Shown: positions 18,131 to 24,580 of the stretch, in pieces
Layout of the letters: every line of letters begins with the position of its first letter
Numbering within the stretch: position 1 is the stretch's first letter
Assembly (NCBI GenBank): GCA_028821195.1
Contig: JAPPHB010000060.1
Location: 1 to 38,429 of the forward strand
Reading direction: 5' to 3'
Origin: Gammaproteobacteria bacterium
Lineage (GTDB): Bacteria > Gemmatimonadota > Gemmatimonadetes > Longimicrobiales > Gaopeijiaceae
Length of the DNA: 38,429 bases
Made by a program: the position numbers and the translations under genes
The notes under the pieces: model-generated
Databases searched by the model: none
Seen by the model: the letters and a program-made list of their open reading frames with translations, nothing else
Told to the model about the DNA's origin: nothing

Positions 18131-18778
18131 TCAGGGCTCCCGCCATCCCCAGCGCCCATCCGAGACCACGGTGACCGTCCCCCTCACTGGGTCGACAGGC
18201 GTCTCCACGACATCGAAGCTCATCGTCCGGATAGCTGCGAAGCCCTCGACCTGGAGTCCGGGTTGGACGCTCTGAATCACGTCGCGCGCGGAGAGGAAGG
18301 TCGTACCCCGCGTCACCACATCGTCAACGAGCACGACTCGTTCGAGATCGGATCCGAGGTCACCCCGCCACCGAAGAGATCGACTGAGGGTGGAGATGGT
18401 TGGCCGCTCACCGCCCGCGGAACCATGTGCCTTTGGCACCGCCTGGGTCCGTACGAGAAGCTGCTGGACTTCGCGCCCCAGTCCGTGCTCGTGAAGGACA
18501 CTGGCCAGGCTGAGTCCTGGCCAGAGGGTGTCTTCCGTCCTCCGAGGCGCGCTACGAGGAACGGGCACCAGGGTTGCGTCGGGTCCGAACACGCCCCTGA
18601 GGGCTGTAGACTCACGCTCCTTGCACAGAGCGGCGATGCGCTCAAGGACATCGGCGCGGGCATCCTTCACCCAACCCATGATCTTTCTCGGCCGGATGCC
18701 GATCCCCTCCACATCCCGGTATCTCGGCGTGTAGACTAGAAGGGCCGCGAAACTCAGCGGCTCAGAAGATGGGCTCAC
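18131..18778 (-). CDS. PRPP-dependent phosphoribosyltransferase (ComF-like)
   Basis: 215 residues from a GTG at 18778. The type I PRTase PRPP-binding loop is clear: RVVLVDDVVTRGTTF at about 147-161, with hydrophobic strand, two acidic residues, then the T-R-G-T-T phosphate loop. Upstream, TLVPVPRSAPRR resembles the VPVP motif of ComF proteins, but the N-terminal ComF zinc finger is missing. Such enzymes attach or remove a base or pyrophosphate at ribose-5-phosphate. It overlaps the DprA-like gene by 17 bp, so the two are coupled. Pairing with a SLOG-fold protein and nucleases points to nucleotide-based signalling or base modification rather than competence. Confidence 0.8.
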   Translation of the reverse strand: MSPSSEPLSFAALLVYTPRYRDVEGIGIRPRKIMGWVKDARADVLERIAALCKERESTALRGVFGPDATLVPVPRSAPRRTEDTLWPGLSLASVLHEHGLGREVQQLLVRTQAVPKAHGSAGGERPTISTLSRSLRWRGDLGSDLERVVLVDDVVTRGTTFLSARDVIQSVQPGLQVEGFAAIRTMSFDVVETPVDPVRGTVTVVSDGRWGWREP

Positions 18779-19439
18779 CGTACGCTGTCACCCAAGGAAT
18801 CTCGCGCAGTTGGGCCTCAAGATGGCTGAGTCGAAGCACCTCCGCGCCGTAGCGCAGCATCTTGCTCGGCCATGTGAGAACCGGATTCTCCGCCACGGTC
18901 TCGAGCAGAAGCACGGGACGACCGATGCGAAGTGCCTCCCAAGCCTGGTTTATCGTGCCGCTCTTCTCAGCGGCCTCGACGATCACCAACGCGTCGCTCA
19001 AGAGCGCCATCGTCCGGTTTCGCTGCGGGAAGTTCGCCCGAGTCACCGTCGACCCAGGCGCGAACTGACTGACGACAGCGAAGTGCGTGGCCAAGTGAGC
19101 CTGGAGGGCTCGGTTCTTGGCGGGATAGGACCGGTCGAATCCTGTGCCGATGACCGCGAACGTCCGTCCACTCGTCTTGATGGCGCTCCTGTGAGCCACG
19201 GAATCGATGCCGTCGGCAAGGCCGGAGACGACCGTCGTGTCGAGCCTCACGAGGGCCCGAGTCACCCGGGCAGCGTTCTCCAGCCCCTCGGGGCTGGCTT
19301 TCCGCGAGCCAACCACGGCTACCTTCGGGCTCTCCCTGACCAGGTCCACATCTCCCGCCACGTAGAGCGCGCGCGGAGCGATCCGCTTGTGAACCGGAGT
19401 CAACTCTCCAAGCAGGTCCTGAATCAGATGTTGAGTCAC
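18762..19439 (-). CDS. DprA/Smf-like SLOG-domain protein
   Basis: 225 residues from the GTG at 19439, chosen because family similarity starts here (VTQHLIQDLLGEL) with AAGGA upstream; an in-frame extension to 19577 looks non-coding. The Rossmann core has KVAVVGSRKAS (39-49), VVSGLADGIDSVAH (70-83), TFAVIGTGFDRSYP and GTINQAWEALRIGRPV. These motifs define the DprA/LOG nucleotide- or ssDNA-binding fold. It is short: the SAM-like N-terminus and the C-terminal winged helix of true competence DprA are absent. Together with the PRTase and two nucleases it is likely a sensor or nucleotide-processing part of a defence operon. Confidence 0.82.
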   Translation of the reverse strand: MTQHLIQDLLGELTPVHKRIAPRALYVAGDVDLVRESPKVAVVGSRKASPEGLENAARVTRALVRLDTTVVSGLADGIDSVAHRSAIKTSGRTFAVIGTGFDRSYPAKNRALQAHLATHFAVVSQFAPGSTVTRANFPQRNRTMALLSDALVIVEAAEKSGTINQAWEALRIGRPVLLLETVAENPVLTWPSKMLRYGAEVLRLSHLEAQLREIPWVTAYGEPIF

Positions 19440-19849
19440 TGGCAGTCGCCGTCCTTGCTGGCCTCGGGCTGGAATCCACACCCATTCTAGCCAGATCTGA
19501 AGCCGACAGACAGCTGGAACCGATTCGCTGGTGCGCGTCAGAAGCGCTGGAGAGACCGAGCACCACCTGCCGGACACCTCGTTGGCGGCTGGGTTCGCGT
19601 GGCCGCCTTGGGGGATGGTGGCGAATGGTCGCGCGCTCCATGAGCGATGAAGGTGACGGGCCGGTTGCTGGATCTGCTCTTGACAACCCGCTTATATTGC
19701 GCTTCCAGCGCTTGGGCCCGCTCACGGGTGCGGCAACTCCGACACCGCGACCCCCGCAGCGAGAACCGGATGAGAAACCTGATCGGGGTGAATCGGTCTC
19801 CGCCTCCCGGACTATCCCGACGCATCCAACCCGGCCCGGGACCTCGGTG
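19440..19849. promoter_or_regulatory. Divergent intergenic region
   Basis: This 410-bp gap separates the minus-strand DprA operon from the plus-strand YwgA operon and must hold both promoters. It contains a relatively AT-rich patch at about 19680-19700, but no pair of boxes with normal spacing that I can defend and no convincing gene. Confidence 0.4.
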
Positions 19850-20416
19850 ATGGCTCTGACTCGACAGGACCTTCTGCTCCTACTTCTGTACGCCCCGATA
19901 CCTGACTCCGGAAGTATCGCCGGCCGAACCCGTCTGGCCAAGATCATGTTCATCTTCAGGGAAGAGGCGTGGGAGGAGTCCGGATTCGAGGACGTGCTGC
20001 CGCGTGGGGAGCTTCCCGAGTTCGCTCCCTGGCGTTTTGGTCCCTTCTCGAAGGAGCTTTCGCAGGACGTCAGTTTCTTCAGCCGCATCGGCTTCGTGGA
20101 AGCGCACGTACCGGACAACCAGCCGCAGGCTACGCGGTCCTTCGAGCGGGCGTTCTGGCTCGACGAGGACCCCGAAGGAGAGGAACCAAGGCTGGACAGG
20201 TTCGTCGTCGAGGAATTCACGCTGACCGAGCTTGGCACCCGATACGTCGAGGACGAAGGTCTCTGGGATGCCCTTTCCGAGGGGCAGCAGGAAGCGCTGA
20301 TCCATCTCAAGCACCGTTTCACGAACGTCCCTCTTCGTGATGTGCTCCGGTACGTCTATACCCGTTATCCAGAGAGCGCGACGAGGTCGGAGATCGTTGA
20401 CAAGGTCTTGCGCTAG
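19850..20416 (+). CDS. YwgA-like protein
   Basis: 188 residues from the ATG at 19850. The opening LLLLLLYAPIPDSGSIAGRTRLAKIMFIF, then APWRFGPFSKELSQDVSFF and a Gly-containing hydrophobic strand, match the small YwgA-type family: a helical winged-helix-like domain with G-R-T-x-L-x-K and a Y/F-GPFS motif. The C-terminus (LRYVYTRYPESATRSEIVDK) is helical. Members are common in defence islands and near toxin-antitoxin or restriction genes; the biochemical role is not established. It is the first gene of a plus-strand set; the next gene starts 85 bp downstream. Confidence 0.6.
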   Translation: MALTRQDLLLLLLYAPIPDSGSIAGRTRLAKIMFIFREEAWEESGFEDVLPRGELPEFAPWRFGPFSKELSQDVSFFSRIGFVEAHVPDNQPQATRSFERAFWLDEDPEGEEPRLDRFVVEEFTLTELGTRYVEDEGLWDALSEGQQEALIHLKHRFTNVPLRDVLRYVYTRYPESATRSEIVDKVLR

Positions 20417-20500
20417 CGCGATGCGTCCGGGCTACCTCCACCTGTGCTAGGCAACCGCTTTCAGCCTCGTTACGCTGCGCGCGACACGGTGCGGTAAGCC

Positions 20501-20941
20501 GTGTCCACGTCCGAGCCTCACCTGCCAGTAGTCCCCGAAACCGAACGTCTCATGGTGGAGATGACGGAGGCGGTTCTGCGTGAGCGGGAGATCGAGTACG
20601 CGATTGAGGTACCGTTGTTGTTCTTCTACATCGACCTCGTGTTCCGTGACGGTGAGGGCGAACTCGTCGCCGTAGAGTTCAAACTCCATGACTGGCGTCG
20701 CGGGATCGCGCAGGCCAAGGGGCATGAACTCGGGGCCTCCCGGATGTACGTCTGCCTACCAGCCCCCCGGGTCACCGAAAAGTGTAGGGAGGCGGCACGG
20801 GAGGCTGGGGTGGGGGTGCTCGCGTGGTCGCCCGCGGAGCCTTTGTGTGAGGACGTGCCCGCAGGGAGGTCGGATATCCTGATGGACGTCGTCCAGGAGT
20901 GGCTCGAAGAGTCGTTCATGCGCAGGGTCGTCCATGTCTAG
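20501..20941 (+). CDS. Small PD-(D/E)XK nuclease-like protein
   Basis: 146 residues from a GTG at 20501. The core reads YIDLVFRDGEGELVAVEFKLHDWRRGIAQAKGH. Asp45, then Glu59-Phe-Lys61 after a short hairpin, and Gln71 in the following helix, give the D-ExK-Q arrangement of minimal endonuclease-fold proteins. A strand (ASRMYVCLP) and a late strand (GVGVLAWSP) complete the Rossmann-like nuclease core. It has no fused DNA-binding domain, so specificity would come from a partner. Its TAG stop lies inside the start of the next gene (8-bp overlap), indicating co-translation with that gene. Confidence 0.7.
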   Translation: MSTSEPHLPVVPETERLMVEMTEAVLREREIEYAIEVPLLFFYIDLVFRDGEGELVAVEFKLHDWRRGIAQAKGHELGASRMYVCLPAPRVTEKCREAAREAGVGVLAWSPAEPLCEDVPAGRSDILMDVVQEWLEESFMRRVVHV

Positions 20942-22226
20942 CCTGCACTACGTGCGGTATGGGAATCACCCTGAACAGCGGTTCGTAAGCGGCAAGCTGC
21001 GCGATACCTACGAAGGCCTTGTCTACCACGCCAATCTGGTGGCGGGAAGTGCCGGTGGTATCGCGAAGTTCGTGATGCGGGAGGCGCTCCACGAGAGACC
21101 CTTCGTGGTCAACCCGATCACGCACGAGTTCCAGCGCCCTCAGGGCGAAGCGTTGCAAGTCAAGGCGTGGGTCAGAAAGCTCGCGGACGACTACTACGGG
21201 GGACCTTTCGCGGATGCGGTCTCGCGGGGAGAGCCCATTGCACCGGAGGCCTTCGGCGGTGACGTGCGCGGGATCGTAGATCGCGTGCTGGACTTCCAGC
21301 GGAACACCCTGAATGCTCAGGCGGTCGCGACCGAGGAAGCTCGGTATCTCCGGTTCACGCAACCGCAGTTCGCGCTTCGCCCCGTCGCGCTGATCTGTCC
21401 CTATCTCGCTTTCCTGCATAGCGAAGAGCAGTGCCTGAGTGTGAACCTTCGGCTGCTCGAAACCGGATTGACGGCCGACCCCCGGGTAGCCGCGAAGTTG
21501 GCGTTCCCGCGCTCGCTACTCACTAGCGGTCGCCTCCCCGGCATCCTCGACGGATACAACGAGTTGGCCCCGAGTAGGTACTACCTCTGGATAGGTGACT
21601 TCTCGGAGCTGGAGGTGAGGACCGAGGAGTTGCAAGCGTTCGCGTCGTTACTCGACGGCCTGGGCAGTCGCGTTACGAACCTATACGGCGGCTTCCTGTC
21701 CATGCTGCTCTCGCACGAGGATATCGCCCTCTTGGATGGGGTCTGTAACGGCCCTCAGTACGGAGAGGATCGCGGCTTGATCCCCACTACGGGCTTCGGT
21801 TCGCCCGCCGCCAGATTCTATGTTCGCGACCTCCATCGTCGGGTGCGGTACCGAGATGCTCTGCGCCTGTTTGAGCGCTTGGGGTGGCTGGCGAGCGAGG
21901 CGGCGTATTTCGCCAACGTATGCTCCTGCCCGACTTGTAGGCAGCTGGTCAACGAACATGGACCGGCGCGGGGCTTCGCGCAGTTCGGTCAGACCAAGCC
22001 GGACAAGCGCGGTGTACCGAGGACGACCGGGAGAAGCCTCGTCCATGCCTCGAATCACTATATGTACGCGAAGCGCTGGGAACGTAACTCAATCCTGAAT
22101 GAGGGCGTGGATACTCTCACCGCCGGTATACAGGAGGCAATAGAGCGGTATCGGCAGGTCGGCCAGTCTCTTACGGCGCATCTACATCGGTGGCGCGACT
22201 TGCTGCACGAGCTAAGAAGAGTATGA
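20934..22226 (+). CDS. Possible TGT/DpdA-like base-exchange protein
   Basis: 430 residues. Near the C-terminus CSCPTC (330-335) followed by histidines at 371 and 375 resembles the CxCxxC...H zinc site of tRNA-guanine transglycosylases and their DNA-acting DpdA relatives, though the spacing to His is longer than usual. Before it, repeated strand-loop blocks (ALRPVALICPYLAF, RYYLWIGDFSEL, GSRVTNLYGGFLSMLL, IALLDGVCNGPQYGEDRG) look like a TIM barrel with acidic residues at strand ends. The canonical TGT DSGG motif is not visible, so the assignment is tentative; an unrelated barrel enzyme is possible. It overlaps the upstream nuclease gene by 8 bp. No queuosine or preQ0 synthesis genes are in the window. 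Confidence 0.45.
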   Translation: MSSLHYVRYGNHPEQRFVSGKLRDTYEGLVYHANLVAGSAGGIAKFVMREALHERPFVVNPITHEFQRPQGEALQVKAWVRKLADDYYGGPFADAVSRGEPIAPEAFGGDVRGIVDRVLDFQRNTLNAQAVATEEARYLRFTQPQFALRPVALICPYLAFLHSEEQCLSVNLRLLETGLTADPRVAAKLAFPRSLLTSGRLPGILDGYNELAPSRYYLWIGDFSELEVRTEELQAFASLLDGLGSRVTNLYGGFLSMLLSHEDIALLDGVCNGPQYGEDRGLIPTTGFGSPAARFYVRDLHRRVRYRDALRLFERLGWLASEAAYFANVCSCPTCRQLVNEHGPARGFAQFGQTKPDKRGVPRTTGRSLVHASNHYMYAKRWERNSILNEGVDTLTAGIQEAIERYRQVGQSLTAHLHRWRDLLHELRRV

Positions 22227-22315
22227 TCCGGCGACTGCCGCGGTTTCGTTGACAGATGCCCCCTTGCATCGGTAGCGTCTTCCCGTCCGTCCTCCTTCAG
22301 AAAAGGTGCTGATCA

Positions 22316-23167
22316 ATGCCCATCGACGCCCGAGAGGTACGCGAGCGCTTGCTCGATCTCTTCCCGGCCGCGACGATCCAGCAATTCCCGCAAGTTCGCG
22401 AAAAGATGACTAAGGTCGAGGGAATCGCGGCGGTCGCCCAGCATGCCGCGTTGACCGATGTTCGCGAGTTCGCGGCGACGATGTTTGGATACCTTCACCA
22501 GCATGTTCACGTGTTCCACCGCATTCCGGCGCACGACCACCTCAATGTCCCGACGCCGTTTGGTGTGGATCCATTCACGTCGACAACCGCAGGGCAAGAG
22601 CACCACTACTTCTACTTGGTACCGCTGATTTACGAACTTGTGCTCGATGCGCCGCTTGAGCGCCACTCTGTGACTTTCGCTTGGCCGGTGAAGGTCGTCG
22701 TCGCCCCGGACCACGTCCGAATCCATTTCACCATCATGGCTAAGAAGCCGCAAGCGTACGCCGCAGATGGGCGGGTCGTAGTGAATTCGACTCAAGAGCC
22801 TACGGAACGTGACCTGCTGGGAGAGTTTCATCTTGATGTTGGCCATCCGCTGGACCTTAACCGAGGAATCAAGGCTCTATGGGACGCTGATGTATTCGAC
22901 GCCCCTGTGGTGCGTTACAAGCGATCGCGCGCGACGTCGCTGGAAGTAATGGACGAGGCGTTCACTGTGAAGCGAGACGATCCACAACGGTATGCTGAGT
23001 TGGCAGGCAAACCACTTTATAACACGACTTTCACGTTCACAGGAGAGAACGCATGCATCAAGTATTTTGTCTCCGACCCTACCCAAGGACGACTCGCCTT
23101 TCGTCGTTACTCTTTCTCCACTGACTGCGTGGACGATGTCGTTAGACAGATTCTTGCGGCTAATTGA
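22316..23167 (+). CDS. Unknown protein, first gene of a three-gene operon
   Basis: 283 residues from the ATG at 22316 with AAGGTG upstream. Not recognised. It is soluble, alpha-helical at the start (REVRERLLDLFPAATIQQFP), with a His-rich patch (FGYLHQHVHVFHRIPAHDHL) and a beta-rich second half (SVTFAWPVKVVVAPDHVRIHFTIM). No Walker motifs, nuclease motif or membrane helices are evident. The gene is less GC-rich than its neighbours. It overlaps the next gene by 32 bp, so the three genes 22316-23742 are a coupled unit. In this position it could be the sensor or signal-producing component; that is inference. Confidence 0.6.
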   Translation: MPIDAREVRERLLDLFPAATIQQFPQVREKMTKVEGIAAVAQHAALTDVREFAATMFGYLHQHVHVFHRIPAHDHLNVPTPFGVDPFTSTTAGQEHHYFYLVPLIYELVLDAPLERHSVTFAWPVKVVVAPDHVRIHFTIMAKKPQAYAADGRVVVNSTQEPTERDLLGEFHLDVGHPLDLNRGIKALWDADVFDAPVVRYKRSRATSLEVMDEAFTVKRDDPQRYAELAGKPLYNTTFTFTGENACIKYFVSDPTQGRLAFRRYSFSTDCVDDVVRQILAAN

Positions 23168-23513
23168 TTCACGCTTCTTTCGTCGCTTCGTGGATCGAAA
23201 GCGTGCGGCGATCGAGGCCATCGATCCTCAGCGGATCTACGTCGAGAACGTCCGGGCATTCTTCGGGTTTCCGCATTCGGTGGCGCGCCTGCTCTTGGAA
23301 ACTGCCGTTCGCGAAGGGGCGTTGGAGCGACGGGTAGGGCTGCTGTGCCCACATGACATGCACATCGTGGACTCTTATTTATCCGAGGAGGCCGTACCGG
23401 AATCCGTCTATTGCCTAGCTTGTGAAGCTGATGGTAGAGAGCATCCTAACCATCCCTGCGATCATATGGAGCGTCAAACCTTCTACAAACTAGTGCCTTC
23501 AGGCAATGGATAA
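23136..23513 (+). CDS. Small winged-helix plus Cys-cluster protein
   Basis: 125 residues. Residues about 33-70 (IYVENVRAFFGFPHSVARLL and on through ALERRVG) have the helix-turn-helix-wing layout of a small winged helix. They are followed by Cys71-Pro-His and then CLAC at 93-96 and Cys108 with His106 and His110, forming a likely zinc site. Not recognised as a named family. It starts inside the preceding gene (32-bp overlap), and its end overlaps the following membrane gene by 8 bp. It could be an adaptor or DNA/RNA-binding component linking the first gene to the membrane protein. Confidence 0.6.
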   Translation: MSLDRFLRLIDSRFFRRFVDRKRAAIEAIDPQRIYVENVRAFFGFPHSVARLLLETAVREGALERRVGLLCPHDMHIVDSYLSEEAVPESVYCLACEADGREHPNHPCDHMERQTFYKLVPSGNG

Positions 23514-23742
23514 AGAGCAAGCAGAAGTCATCCAACTGCTCGCGGACGTTCTTATGAAGTTCATCCTAGCGAGTGTCGTGGCCGCGCTCGTGGGCGTCTT
23601 CGCGATTGTATTGATATTCAATCCATCGTGGCCTCTTGCAATTGTAGAGATATTCTTTGGCGGGACGGTAATTTTTGTATACAAGCACTACTTCCCCCCT
23701 TCCAAGGAGTTCCCGACTGGCGGCCCAGACTCGGCAACATAA
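23506..23742 (+). CDS. Small two-helix membrane protein
   Basis: 78 residues. Two hydrophobic helices, roughly 17-39 (FILASVVAALVGVFAIVLIF) and 44-60 (LAIVEIFFGGTVIFVYK), are joined by a short NPSWP turn, with a charged N-terminus and a short C-tail; both ends probably face the cytoplasm. In defence operons such small two-helix proteins are often effectors that breach the membrane upon activation, which would suit the third position here; no function is demonstrated. The coding sequence is notably AT-richer than the rest of the window, suggesting recent transfer. Confidence 0.6.
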   Translation: MDKEQAEVIQLLADVLMKFILASVVAALVGVFAIVLIFNPSWPLAIVEIFFGGTVIFVYKHYFPPSKEFPTGGPDSAT

Positions 23743-24580
23743 TGGGTATATTAGACGATTGAGTCGTTGCCACCGGTGATCAACTTCGGCGGCAGCGAGC
23801 ACTTTGAGCGCCACTTCACACGTCCGCGGACCCGTATTCGCCTGGCGGAGCACGAACCCGCCCGATGGCCACGCTCCTAGCCTCCGGCGCCGCGCGACTG
23901 CTCATGCCGCGGATCGCCAAAGTTGCTGACTTACCTCCATCAACGCAATATTCCCGCGAAATGGTGCAATTCGGCATCCTACCCCATACATCTCGCAGCC
24001 GGCTGTCCCACGTTGACCAGGGGCTTACTCGCCAATAGTTGTAAGACCCAACATGCCCGCGGCCCAGTCGCCGAATTAGCCCGTTAGCGGGCGAAGATCG
24101 TGAAAAAGTTGACGATGAAGGTCAAGCGGCAATGCCATCGCACTCCCCTTCCGTCTGATTCCACTCATCTTCGTCAATGTATGGGCTGGCTGCGCCGAAG
24201 GCGTCCCGTTTCCTGGGCGACGTCCCAGGAAACGCGTAGCTCTAGCGCAAGCGGGGTTCCCGCCGGCACCGACACGAAGGCAAAGGGTGCCACAACTGGT
24301 TTTCCCGGTCTGTGGCGGGGCCCCGGCCGCTTCGACGACCTGGCGGAAGGGCGGCTCCCGGAGCCCTGTTGAATCCGGCCTCTTTCACCGCGACGGCAAG
24401 TCCCCTCGCTCATCCCTCCTTCCCTCCAGGCGAACGCGATTGCCGTTGAGCGTCCAATGGCGTCATCCATGCCCCCCAGCGCCGCCCGACTGACCTCATG
24501 CTGCACAGGCGTTAGGGGCAGCATCTCTCATATCCGGCCAACGTGGAGCAGCGCAGCTCTCAGCACAGCCGCGCCTCCGC
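23743..24580. other. Long intergenic region
   Basis: About 840 bp without a convincing gene. It begins AT-richer and becomes GC-rich. Open frames in it (for example 24174-24524 minus and 24100-24372 plus) are rich in Arg/Ser/Pro with no family features. It holds the strong hairpin at 24207-24234 and a small one at 24079-24092. Confidence 0.5.
24207..24234. repeat. 11-bp perfect hairpin
   Basis: CGTTTCCTGGG at 24207-24217 and its exact complement at 24224-24234 enclose a 6-base loop. It sits between the end of the plus-strand operon and the 3' end of the minus-strand lipoprotein gene, so it may stop transcription from either side, although no T-run follows. Confidence 0.5.

Noticed and set aside
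19680..19698. Promoter TTGACA ... TATATT
   Set aside because: Spacing between boxes is only 7 bp, too short for a sigma-70 promoter.
15200..23742. Complete Dpd 7-deazaguanine DNA modification cluster
   Set aside because: No preQ0 synthesis genes, no Dpd helicases or ParB-like partner, and the transglycosylase assignment itself is tentative.
24174..24524. Minus-strand 116-codon frame as a gene
   Set aside because: Low-complexity Arg/Gly/Pro composition, no motif, and it overlaps a strong hairpin.
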